Shown piece by piece: positions 50,151 through 60,946 of a DNA stretch of 64,000 bases. The notes under the pieces are model-generated. The model searched no databases. It was not told the DNA's origin and saw only the letters and a list, made by a program, of their open reading frames with translations. Within the stretch, counting starts at the first letter, position 1; each line of letters opens with the position of its first letter. The stretch is taken from positions 24,074,558 through 24,138,557 of the forward strand of contig NC_049916.1 in the NCBI RefSeq assembly GCF_001411555.2. Direction: 5' to 3'. A program made the translations under genes and the position numbers. The stretch is from Juglans regia. Lineage: Eukaryota; Streptophyta; Magnoliopsida; Fagales; Juglandaceae.

Positions 50151-51508
50151 GTCTGTTTCACTGCAAAACTTTCTATATCGAGTAATATAGAACGATCTGC
50201 ACCTTAGAACCCTAAACAGCCATGGAAGCCGACGAAGAACCCCAATCTTCACCATCCCAATCTTCACCTCGCACTATAAACAGCTCCAACCTTCCCAAGC
50301 TTGGAACGATCTCCATTTCCCCACAAAGTTACGATGGGTGGGCACAAACTTCTCCGCAAACAATTTTGCCCAACAATGTGCTGCCAGACGAAACGCGATG
50401 GGAGTCACAGGTTGTTCTCATTCTCTTGAACTAGATGGTTTTTCTCATTCTCTTGAACTAGATGGTTGTTCTCGTTCTCTTGAATCCTCGATCTCATTTT
50501 CACACTTGGCATGCCCAAAAACGAGATGGGTGTTGTCAAAATCACCGAATCGGTATGGGTTTAGTTTTGAATTTTTGGAAACCCTAACCCTAACCGTAAT
50601 TGGGAGATTTCGAAACTCTCATTGATTCGAAATTGCATTTGATTTAGAGATATGGTTTCTGCACATGATTATTTCTATTTTTCGAATCTGGAAACCCTAA
50701 CCCGAACCGTAAATGATATATTTGGAAACTCTCACTTAGTGTTCATTGATTCATTTGTTTTAGATTCAAAATTGCAACTAATTTATTTGATTTAGACAAT
50801 ATCAATTACATTTATAAGGAAATTGCACCCGGTTTATTTGATTTCGTAGTGTTTCTTCAGCCCATAACATCTCTCTCTGTTTTATTTGTTTCTTCTTCTC
50901 CTTTCAGTTGAGTTGCAGTAGAATGATTTATGTAGTCATTTACTCGGCACCATCTGTAGGCATTAATATTGCTCCAACTTCCGGCATTAATATAGTCTTA
51001 AAGAGAAATTTGCACGTACAGATATAGCTCTGGTTCATGTTGATAATTTCATCATTGTTATGATATATACAGTACTATAATGCAGTAGGTAAAACAGACG
51101 TAGATTAATACTAACCTAATTGAGTACTATCATATTAACAATGCTTGGCCTTGAATTTAAATATAATGCAGTAGGTATAAACATACGTATATTTTACACC
51201 ATTTCAATTTAACTATAATGTTTGTCTCTATTAGATTAAATTTAAGAATATCTCATCAATTAATAATGCTTGGCCTTAAATTTAAATATAATGCAGTAGG
51301 TATAAACATACGTATATTTTACACCATTTCAATTTAACTATAATGTTTGTCTCTATTAGATTAAATTTAAGAATATCTCATCAATTAATAATGCTTGGCC
51401 TTGAATTTAAATATAATGCAGTAGGTATAAACATACGTATATTTTACACCATTTCAATTTAACTATAATGTTTGTCTCTATTAGATTAAATTTAAGAATA
51501 TCTCATCA
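50150..51508. other. Left interior of the TIR element, no supported gene
   Basis: It holds a 27-base tandem repeat (50411-50485), unrecognised short open frames starting at 50222 and 50338 (MEADEEPQ..., MGTNFSAN...), two ACCCTAACCC-like stretches (50582-50600 and 50692-50708) and the 125-base tandem array that abuts the GRF gene. A lost upstream exon of the GRF gene could lie here but none is evident. Confidence 0.5.
50411..50485 (+). repeat. 27-base tandem repeat, about 2.8 copies
   Basis: The unit GTTGTTCTCATTCTCTTGAA followed by CTAGATG starts at 50411, 50438 and 50465 with one or two base changes per copy. Confidence 0.85.
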
Positions 51509-51510
51509 AT
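51141..51510 (+). repeat. 125-base tandem array, three copies, upstream of the GRF gene
   Basis: ATGCTTGGCCTTGAATTTAA starts copies at 51141, 51266 and 51391, exactly 125 bases apart, and the copies are nearly identical (for example TTGAATTT in copies 1 and 3, TTAAATTT in copy 2). The array ends precisely where the GRF coding sequence begins, so the unit was probably part of that gene's promoter or 5' UTR. Confidence 0.92.
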
Positions 51511-52059
51511 CACCACGGACTCTTCTTCATCTTTTGGTGAACGAACTCTGTGTCGACCAGTATGCTTCTGTAAAGTTGAAGCCCAACTGAGATACTCATC
51601 TACTGCAAAAAATCCAGGACGACCCTTCTTAGAGTGTCCTAAGTACAACACGAAGGTAACTACATTCATGTTCAATAAAATTTGTTAATATTATGTGCAT
51701 CTAAGAAGTTTTGAAAAGATGTTTAAAATGATTAGGGATTATCATATTGTAAGTATTTCAAGTGGGTAGAGGCGGATGAAGTAAGAAACTACGATCTTGG
51801 AGAAACTCATCATCAACTGTTAAGAACCAAGAAAGAGCTAGAGAAGATACTCGACGAGATCGAAAAGAGCAAGATTGACCTCCGTAAGAGAGCGGATGAG
51901 ATCGAGATGAGAGAGATGGTGTTATCGAATAGAAATGAAGAGGTTGTGAACAAAGAGTTGGCACTTGTTCGTGAAGCTAAAATAAGACGTTCATGCAAAT
52001 TACTTCGGGTGTATTGGGCTGTGGCATTTGTTGTAGCATGTTACTTGTCTTGCAAATAA
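51509..52059 (+). CDS. GRF-type zinc finger, coiled-coil, C-terminal membrane protein (start codon unclear)
   Basis: Two exons, about 51509-51655 and 51736-52059, join in phase. The GRF-type zinc finger spans the intron: CFCKVEAQLRYSSTAKNPGR, PFLECPKYNTK, then GLSYCKYFKWVEADE, with Cys spacing and the NPGRPF core typical of the domain. A charged coiled coil follows (TKKELEKILDEIEKSKIDLR to about LALVREAK), then a hydrophobic tail YWAVAFVVACYLSCK that suggests a tail-anchored protein. GRF fingers bind single-stranded or structured nucleic acid in better-studied proteins; the role here is unknown. The expected start position reads ATC ACC ACG, and no in-frame ATG follows the stop TAG near 51482, so either the start is mutated or an upstream exon was missed. 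About 156 codons. It lies inside the TIR element, opposite in strand to the FAR1-type gene. Confidence 0.65.
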
Positions 52060-53406
52060 GTTACTTAGGATTAGTGATGGAAGTTAGTTGCTATGTATAT
52101 ATTTTTTGTTTATATGTTGGTTGGTGATGTTAGTTGTATTTGACTTGTGGAAGTAGCTACTTGTATCTGTGTAATTTTTAGAGGAAAATTCCTTTCATGT
52201 CCAGTGTATCTATGTCCAATGCTAATTCAGGAAGTACTTGCATTATTAATTCAGGAAGTGCTAAGTTTTAATTCAGGAAGTACTTGCACCTATTATAACA
52301 AGTAAAGAACTGGACGCTCATTCACGCTCATTCACGCTAATTCAGAATGTAAACATGCAGGCATTCATTCATGCTCAGTTCTTGCACTATGAGCTGACCC
52401 AGCAACAAGTTATCCTGCCCAGTTGTAAGCTATGTGATAAAGTAGCGTTAACTACTTTATAGCTACTAAAAAAAGAAGCTACCTGACATGCCAAAAGAAG
52501 GTACTTTTGAGCAAAAAGAATTAAAAATGAAGCTATATAATTCATGCCAAAACTCCCTCCGTTGCAAGCTATATAATTTTTTGAATTAAAAAAAAAGCTA
52601 TATTGGGCAGTCAAACGCTGTGTTGCGAGACAATACTGCAACACTTACCTTCTCGTGGTGTTAGATCTTCTTACGGGACCTCGCAATACTGCAGCATGTA
52701 TATTCTCTCGCGGTGGGAAGAAAGAAGCTACTTTCTCGTGGTGTCATGATCATTTCTTTTACAGTTACGTGCTTTTCTTCAATCCTACTAAATGGGCAGC
52801 AACTCTCATATTGGCAAAAAATACAAATGAGACAACAAACATCGATCTTCTTGTAACATTGAAAGAAATGATCACAAAGTCACAATTTTGAGTAGTAACT
52901 GTAAAAGACCTGATCTTCACACAACTTGTTTCTACAAGTACCAAAGGAAGAAGAAAAAAAAAATATAATAAAGATCATAACAGCAAAATGATCTCTCCCC
53001 TATTGGAAAACCACCACATTAGAACTTCTTATACACTGCCTTCAGCTTCTTATACACTGCCTTCAGCTTACGTTCGGCACGTGTCCTGAATGCAAGCTAA
53101 CCAAGAGGTCAGCGCAACTCCTGTGACATGGCAAAGCAGTCCAAATTTAGGTACGTTGGTTTCATATATATTATTTCATACTTTAGTAGAACATCATGAG
53201 TTTGGTTAACCATGCATGATATATCTTGAATACATCTCTTTCCCTCTAGACTTTACAGTTGTAACTCAGATATATACAAAAATCGAAGAGGTGCAAATTA
53301 TATTATAAGGATATATGCATGCATTCCATCAATATCGACCATCCAGTGAGGGAAATATTAATCCTCCAACTTCACCTAAATTAAAGAATATGCAAATAAA
53401 TGCATG

Positions 53407-53447
<41 letters not shown>

Positions 53448-53477
53448 CAGACTTATGCATCGACACTATGACATTGC
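52060..53477. other. Interior of the TIR element between the two genes, no supported gene
   Basis: It contains three copies of AATTCAGGAAGTACTT or AATTCAGGAAGTGCTA (about 52224-52290), short repeats of CGCTCATTCA near 52314-52335, a 21-base tandem duplication CTTCTTATACACTGCCTTCA (about 53026-53068) and a TA microsatellite near 53413-53446. Both genes point towards this stretch, so it holds their 3' flanks. Confidence 0.5.
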
Positions 53478-56400
53478 TCATGTACCAAATGTTTCAGCAT
53501 TGTCAATATTACTCTTAACAAGTGAAAAGTGTAGAAATATTACACTAGCTTGACTCCCAACCATTCTTTCTCCGAGCTGGGTTCCACCAACCACATCAGC
53601 TGATTTCTCTTGGTCAAGCTTCAATAAATAAATAAAAAATCAATACATATATATAATTGCACCTAACCAACATTAGAAATATCTACCTCTGATGGGCCAA
53701 ATAAATTCCTGCACGTGTCCTGCACTGGTATATCTCCGCCTTCTCTCTAATAAACAAGTAGCATTGGCAATAAGTAAGTTTTTGCATTAATAAATTTATT
53801 GATATAAACATGTATATTTAAAGCTTCAATAATGAGCACCTGTTTCCGTTTCAATTCTGCTTTCTTTGTCTTTCCTTTAACTCTCCGCATATCTTTTTCC
53901 ATTCTGGATGCTCTCCTCAAGGATGGGGGTCTGCCTTTCCCTCTGACAACTAATGGACTGAGTACTTATTTTGAGCTACCCACTGTGGCTGTGTCATTTT
54001 GAGTACAACCAACATTCGAACCAGTGAGGGAAATCGATGGGAGTTCTTGATTCTCAATATATAATTCAATCATTGCGTGTAACTTATGTGTGGCATCCGC
54101 AGTATGTTTTTTTGAACTCGCTGCATGAGTAATCATTTGATAACAGATTTTTAATAGACTTGAATATCTGGAAGCATCTGGTCGTTGATCCCCTGCGTCA
54201 TAGCTGGTATCGATTAACGTGTATCTCCTTTTGATATCCTTCCTCCATCGGTCTAAAATGTACTTCTCTGGCAGAGATTTTATCCCGTTACATTTAAATA
54301 CAGCGAGAATGTGCCTGCACAATATACCCCTCATCTGAAATAAACCACATGAACACTTAGCATCTGCATTTTCCTCACTAAAGTCCACAGAAAACGTAAC
54401 AGACTTAGTGAACTCTTCAACCCGAACTTCGTCCTCTACCAGATAGGTCTTTACTGCACCATCCCTCTTAAGTAATTCTGGATCCAAATCGATAATGCCA
54501 GTAAGTTGCATCTGAACTTCCCTAAATTTAGCATTTGTGTACAGTTCTTGAAATCTCTTTTCGATAGGAGATCTAGATATGCAAGGAATAGTAACGCTAA
54601 ATGAATGGAAGTCCGCGTTATTTTCACTCTCAACTTTTTTTTCAACGCACTATCAAACTGATCGACAATTACTTTCAAGTTTATTTTTGCATGAACATAG
54701 CCATCGAAAAAAGCATTCATGCTCTCGCTGCGTTGCGTTGTACTCATCCCAGCCCAAAAACAGTCCTTCAAGAATGCTGGCACCCAATACTCACGCTCAG
54801 TGTATAAACTTGAAAGCCAGGCATTCTCATGCAACTTGTAAGAGGTGATAAAATGATCCCAACATTTCTCAAACTCATCAACAGTTTGTGTATCATACAC
54901 ACATTTCATCAATGCATTCTTCATCCCACTTTTGTAGGAAGCATAAGAGGACAGCTTCTCGGGAACTTTTTTCAGAATATGCCACAAACAAAGTCGATGT
55001 CGGCTTTCAGGAAAGACAATAGCAATTGCATTTTTCATCGCTCTGTCCTGATCGGTGATAATAGCTTTCGGAGCGATACCATCCATACACTGCAACCACA
55101 TCTGGAATAACCACACAAAGGTCTCTGTATCCTCACTGGAAATCAATCCTGCTCCCAACAGAATTGACTACCCATGGTGGTTTACCCCAACAAATGGTGC
55201 AAAGGGCATCCCATACCTATTTGTCAGGTATGTAGTGTCGAATGTCACCACATCTCCGAAATATTGATAGGCTGCCCTACTACGGGGGTCTGCCCAGAAG
55301 ACATTCCTTAACCTCCCGTCATCATCCAAATCAATCAGTGCAAAGAAACCAGGATTTTTGTACTGAATCCTACAAAAATACTCTCGAAGAGCTTCAGCAC
55401 CACCTTTCCCAAGCCTTAGATGTCTTGCCTTGTCGATATAATTACGATAATCATTTTCTAAAAATGGAAGGTTCTCGAATCCACCAGCGCCAACGACGAG
55501 AGATCCGAAACTCTTATTCATTCGGATGCCAGCCATATCGTTTATATCTAGGACTCTTTTTACAGAGTCACTCACTTCTCTATTACATCGAAAGAAGCGA
55601 GATTTATTTGGACTAAGGCCATGGTTATGAATATTATGAACTGTTGTCATCCGGAACTTTCCATCAACTTTTAAGGCATTAATCTTTGCCTTACATTCTG
55701 TTTTTCCCGTTGGACGTGGTCTGGCGACATTCAAGCTCCTATTCCGAGCCTTCTCACCACGGGCACAACCAAGCGTGACATATCGAACGGTCTCATCATC
55801 CCCCTTATCAGTCCTTCTTATCATTACCCCAAACCCTGATTTCTTAGCATATTGCTTATAATAATCCATTAATTCTTCAAAAGAATTAAACTCCATTCCC
55901 GACTTTGGCTCTTCAATCATATCACCACCAACTTCATCCTCTAACTGCGGTGTCCCAACAATGCCTTCCTCAGTTTCTTGTAAATTTGGTCTATCTTCTT
56001 TGCTTTCTTCAACTATTCCAGAGGTACATGGAATATCAGTTTCTCTACATAAAGGTGCTTCCTCTGTATCAACTCCTCCACTCATAGCGGAGCTTATAGT
56101 CATGAGAGGAGGAGTCGGGTAATCAGCATTCTACAAAAAGAAAAAAAAATCAATGAAATTAAACTAAAAAATAGGCCAACTTATACAAACAAAAATACAA
56201 GAACACAATTGTATCACCACTTGAATGTTTGTTGGATATTGGCCGCCATCTGGATATGGCGGAAAAGGCATTGGCCAGCCAGGAAGTGGTCCGTAGTAAC
56301 CAGCACTAGTGTAATCTACAAAGTACCGGTTACTTGATGGTATATCCTAACATGTTATTACACAAGTTATTTATGTATTTTGCAAATAAATATCAACTCA

Positions 56401-56502
56401 ACACAGAAATAAAGCAAATTTTTATAAAATATAACATACCGCGGTTGGGGAATTTGAACTAGATGGTGTTTGCAAAGATGAGTGTTCTTCCCCTTTTCCC
56501 AT
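53478..56502 (-). pseudogene. FAR1/FHY3-family (FRS, Mutator-transposase-derived) gene with three lesions
   Basis: Exons on the minus strand join in phase: 56502-56440, 56346-56218, 56130-53840, 53746-53687 and 53618 to about 53478. The domain order is the full FAR1/FHY3 one. The FAR1 DNA-binding region includes FNSFEELMDYYKQYAKKSGF, KTECKAKINA and HNIHNHGLSPNKSR. The MULE transposase core has DVVTFDTTYLTNRYGMPFAP, AIITDQDRAMKNAI, HRLCLWHILKKV and TTQRSESMNAFFD. The SWIM zinc finger is CSCGLFQMRGILCRHIL. Lesions: an in-frame TAG at 55170-55168 where the family has Gln after GVNHHG; a frame change in an eight-A run near 54636-54643, after FDSALKK; and a TAA at 53968-53966 before VLSPLVVRGKGRPPS. 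The remainder continues in frame. The A-run lesion could be a sequencing error; the stops less so. As read, no full protein is made. It may be a transposase or a decayed FRS gene. Confidence 0.85.
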
Positions 56503-56930
56503 GCCGAGAGGAGATAAACTGCATAATTCAACAAATTATTTTTTCTTCAAAAAAAAAAAAAGATCAATAAAGCAATAAAGAAAAAAAGGCATGTGATTTT
56601 AGAGTTTGAACTCTCCACCATCTTGGAAATTTCCTGAACCGTTGTTGCCATAGAAAGAAGGAATAAAAAATTCTAGATTTAACTCAAAATTCTAGATTTG
56701 AATGAAAATAAACATGATGTCAAGTAGATAGCTACGTTTCAGTATGTCCAGAGTTGATTCACTATTTGATCATTTCATGGATCTCTTTCAACATGATGTC
56801 ACAGACCATGCTGGTCCCTCCTGGCATTAAATCCTCACAGCTTTGGCCAGAAGGCATGGCAAGCTAATTACTGCACCTACCAACAAAGCATTGCACAATT
56901 TTACTTCTTATCATGCATGTATCCAAACGA

Positions 56931-56966
<36 letters not shown>

Positions 56967-57485
56967 ACACAAAAGGCTGTGCTGTGGTTGGAAATATGAA
57001 TAAAATAAAGAAAGAAACCAAAATGATGAAGAGCTGAATTCTAATGACCACTAACTAGAATGTAGTGAAAGGTATGAATAATAAATGTTTACTAGTTGTT
57101 GGTTTTTAGTGGGACCAATTGCATGGACTACGTGAGGATGAGGAATTAAAAACGAGATGTCATCTATCTTTAAAAATATTGAAATAAAACAAACATATAT
57201 ACATATATATAACTAAAATGAAATAATATATAAATAAAAAAACGCACCTGCTATATCTATCTTTAGGTGTTCTTTTTTAAACAACTTGGATAATGCCAGC
57301 AAAGCCAGCAACACTAGATGACTTTTTGGGAGGGACCATCAATAGGGATTTGTCAAGAATTATGTTGGTCTTGTTTCCTTAAAAAAAAAAAAAAAAAACA
57401 TATTTACAATAGATCATGCATGACGGATAAGTCATTAAATTGGTTGGGGGTTAGTGGTTTGGCACATGTTTACAAGAGATCATGC
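56503..57485. other. Right interior of the TIR element (FAR1-type gene 5' flank)
   Basis: The upstream region of the minus-strand FAR1-type gene. It contains a poly-A run near 56551-56562, a TA microsatellite (56936-56961), a poly-A run near 57380-57398 and the segment ATAGATCATGCATGACGG / AGAGATCATGCTGTCC leading into the right TIR. I see no gene. Confidence 0.5.
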
Positions 57486-57519
57486 TGTCCCCCGTCCCGG
57501 GTGCAACCAGCATTTTTGT
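57486..57519 (-). repeat. Right terminal inverted repeat
   Basis: It reads TGTCCCCCGTCCCGGGTGCA then ACCAGCATTTTTGT, the exact reverse complement of 49995-50028. Confidence 0.85.
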
Positions 57520-60500
57520 ATCTTAAAACACATGTTTCAAGTTTCTCGCTACACTACGAGCAATTCAAATCATCTCTAATTACTCCACCGAATTGATGGT
57601 CAAATACAAAGAAATATATATATATATATATATATAACATTAAATGTTTAGATCATTTAAGAGAATTTTTATTCCATTACAAGTATTCTGTTAGAATTTT
57701 CCAAGAAGAGATGCTGATGGCAATGAAACCTTTTTTGTGGCCTTTCTATGGCAATGATATGGTCTACATGTAGTGAAATGAGTACTGATCTCACTCTTTT
57801 AGAATGTAGTGAAATGAGTACTGTGGTGAGTGTAGAAATATATCCAGCTTTTAGGATTTTTTATATGGTCCTCAGTGTTCATTGATTCTCACTCTTAAAA
57901 CGTACGCAAGCATGATGATCAGATAAAGGAAATGCGTTAATGTGGATCCCAAACTGACAACTCTCTGTGTTCATGTGAATCATGCTAGAGTTTATATAGA
58001 TCATGAAAACTCATGTGCAATTCTACAGAAAGTTCTATTTATGAATACACAGGTTCAATAAATTCCTGAGGGTGTCGTTTCTTGAGGAATATACTATCGC
58101 GGCTTTGTCACACTCAGTGGCGAAAAATATACAAAAATAGAAGTAGAATACTAAAACAGAGAATGCTCATCTGGCCATGGAAGATGGAACACGATGCATA
58201 AAACATAAAAAAATAAAAAATATACAAAAGAATGCTCATACCCACAACTAAAACTTAGATGCATAAAACATAAAAAAATAAAAAATAAATAAATGCTCAT
58301 CTGGCCATGGAAGATGGAACACGATGAAGAAAAATAGAAAAAAAATAAAACAAATACGGAATGGGTACGACGGCACTCACTTGAAACGAAGAACCCGCTT
58401 TTCTTTTCGCAGCAAAATCCTTTCAGAACTCGGAATCCACAAAAATGGTTTCTCTGCAAAATAATTTCTGTTGCTTTTCTTCTTCAGCGCAAAATGGTTT
58501 ATGGGGCTTTTCTTTTCAGCGCAAACTTCTTTCTGGTGCTTTTGTCTTCAGCTCAATCGGACCACGATGAAGAACGGCTATCGCGCAGAATGGATTCACC
58601 GCAAAATGCTTTCTGGTTTCAGGCTTTCAGAAACAATTTTCGCGCTCGTTTCTCCCCTTTCCGTCTTCTTCTTTCTGCTTTTTTTTTTTTTTTTTTTTAA
58701 TATTTCGTATTCAAACTAAAACTAACGTGGCTAACGCCACCTCAGTGGTTCCGCAACGGGTACCCGAAATACGGGTACCTGTAGCAGAACTGGATTGATA
58801 AAGGGTGGTATGTTGATGTGTTGGGCTATAGTTAGTTTGGGCTCAGACTTTCGGGTGCGGCCTAATTTGTTTTGATAATATTATTCAAAACAAAATAAAA
58901 TAAATAATTCAGATTTTTTAAATATTAAAATAAAAATAATATTAAAAAAATATATTATAATAATATATTATTTAATTTTTAACTTTCATCTTAATTAAAT
59001 TCATATCATCTCATCTCATATACAAAAATAAACTAGACTTGTCAGCAATTTCTGATATCCAATAGTTGGGAGACAAGTGAGGGGATTTCTTACGATCTCG
59101 TGCGCATGCAACTTCAAAAAGCTCTTTGATACTTCTTGCATGGGGAGATTATAATTGGGAGCATTTTCTGAATTTGGACTCTTGAATTCGCGCAGTCTTT
59201 TATACTTTCTAAGAATTTGTCAAAATTTCCCTTCTTTTGGATTTTAATGCTCATTGTGGAGCGTATCAGAAATAAGAATTGTACCTTAATCGGAGCAAGA
59301 AAATCAAGAAACTTAATTTCATTTAAAATATCAAGGGGAAGGTCAAGGTGTACATAAGAATAATGTTACTGTAACTCTTTAATTTATTCTCATATATTTA
59401 ATTTTTTTTAATAGTTAAGGAAGTGATTATTAATATTTTTTTATTTTTAAAAAATGTTTAAATATATTTAAAATAAAAAACAAAACAAAATTAAAAAAAA
59501 ATACAATTTATACTATACGGCACATGGAGCGGTCACTTGCAAGCGGTATAATAGCCCCCCCCCTGACCAACAACATTAAGAAGTACCTTTCATGACAATT
59601 TGAAAAAAAAAAAAAAAAAAAACACCCTTTTAGCATGATTCCACAAGCTGATAAGGGTAGGTAAATCATCAACTTTTGGGACATGAATAACAAGTATTGA
59701 GTTCTGCCATTTACATGACTCGAGATAGTCAATAAAAAAAAATAATAATAAGAACATATTTTTTCTATTTTGACTAATGTGACAGGCTTTTACATCATTG
59801 ATGTCTTTGATATGGCAGGCTTGTAAATAGGTTTTTTCTTGCTAATATTTGCAGAATGTAAAGCAAGGCCGGCCGAAATTCATGAATGCCGACGCATTCT
59901 AGCCATGGTCCCCCTACATTTCCATTATAATTCCACCCCATATTATCATGCACGCGTGAGATTGGACACTCAGCCAAGGAAGGCAATGCGCACAAGCTAT
60001 GGAGGGTTGGACTTGAAAGCAAAGCAATCGCCTTTCCCTCCCTTAAGAATTAAGCCGAGACCCATGCGTGACCGTGCCTAGTTCGAAGGCAGTCTCCACA
60101 ATTCACCGTCCATCTTTGAGTTTCTTTGGTTGTCAGTACAATTATATAACACAAAAAAAAATTGTGCAGCTTTTAGACCCACTCCACCTAATGTAAAGAT
60201 ACAGACAAATAGGTCTGCTTCGGTTGCCTATTGTAGTTGCACCCCTATTTTACATTAACGGACGATCTAGATAACATAGCTTGCACTTAATGTCCCTATA
60301 TATGGGGAGCCCTCACTGCTCTGGATTTGGTAAACATCGATAAATCCGAAGGAACCGTGAAGAAGTTACTATGCTTCAAATAGAAAGGAACACGTACTGA
60401 AAAAGTGAATGAGTTTCATTGTTGATGAATTATGGTCGGGATTTTTTATAATTTAGAGAGACATAAACAGAGTACGTGAGTCTTCAATGTTCTGTTATAC

Positions 60501-60946
60501 GCTGTTTCAGTCTATACTGGTCATAGACAACATTTAATGACGTAGAATCATCTACAGACCATCACTATCCAAATCGTAGACAACTTAAATTCAGACGCAT
60601 TAGGGAGCCAGGAGTCACCAAACATGCCAAATTGCCATAAAACGACGAGTTAAAAAGTTCTCGCCATGTTTGGCCCTCAATTATGTTCACAAGAAGAGCT
60701 CTCACATAACATGTGAGCTCGGCACGGGACTACTCAGACCTGCCACTGTTCCCTTGTGAATATCCCCAACCTTCAGAACACGCCCTTCCTCTGCCCATTT
60801 CCTGTAAAATTGTAACCTCCATTATTTAGGATAGTACCTGAAGGACAAGGAGCAAGCTTTTCCATACCTACCTAAACTACTCCCATTTACAATATTCCAT
60901 AACAATCAATACAGTCAGAACGCTCCGATTTCTAAGCAGACACAGT
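57520..60946. other. Intergenic region between the TIR element and the xylanase gene
   Basis: No gene is supported. Contents are a TA tract (57615-57636); a direct duplication of CTCATCTGGCCATGGAAGAT plus GGAACACGATG at 58165 and 58292; GCATAAAACATAAAAAAATA repeated at 58195 and 58261; imperfect repeats of TTTTCTTTTCAGCGCAAA-type sequence at 58476-58555; a CGGGTACCCG / CGGGTACC pair near 58757-58780; family B copy 3; a poly-A run near 59602-59622; and a GC-richer patch at 59860-60090 whose 80-codon plus-strand frame I do not recognise. The last 200 bases are the xylanase promoter. Confidence 0.5.
58859..59039 (+). repeat. Inverted-repeat element, family B copy 3 (degraded)
   Basis: Starting GGCCTAATTTGTTTTGAT and ending CAAAAATAAACTAGACTT, it shares the internal AAAATAAAATAAATAATTCA and AAAATAAAAATAATATTAAA blocks with copy 2, and CATCTCATCTCATATACAAA near the right end. 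The left subterminal part (CAATTCATCTCATCTAATCA in copy 2) is deleted. Confidence 0.6.

Larger units (their letters stand above)
49995..57519. mobile_element. 7.5 kb element with perfect 34-base TIRs, FAR1-type and GRF-zinc-finger genes (putative Mutator-like element)
   Basis: The left end (49995-50028) and right end (57486-57519) are perfect inverted repeats over 34 bases, beginning ACAAAAATGCTGGTTGCACC and continuing CGGGACGGGGGACA. Between them are only a GRF-zinc-finger gene (+), a FAR1/FHY3-type gene (-), tandem repeats and AT-rich DNA. FAR1-type proteins descend from Mutator-like transposases, so a Mutator-like element is the natural reading. Near the left end the hairpin motif GGTGC(N4)GCACC recurs three times, which could be transposase-binding repeats. 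No convincing 9-base target duplication is visible (AAATTGATA against ATCTTAAAA). Two unrelated copies of a smaller repeat lying in opposite orientation could give the same picture, so the call as one unit is inferred. Confidence 0.6.

Noticed and set aside
50582..50708. ACCCTAACCC-like runs considered as interstitial telomere sequence
   Set aside because: Only two or three imperfect units each and one base short of the CCCTAAA unit; too little to support.
59839..60081. 80-codon frame in a GC-richer patch
   Set aside because: No recognisable motif, no splice or promoter context; left unassigned.
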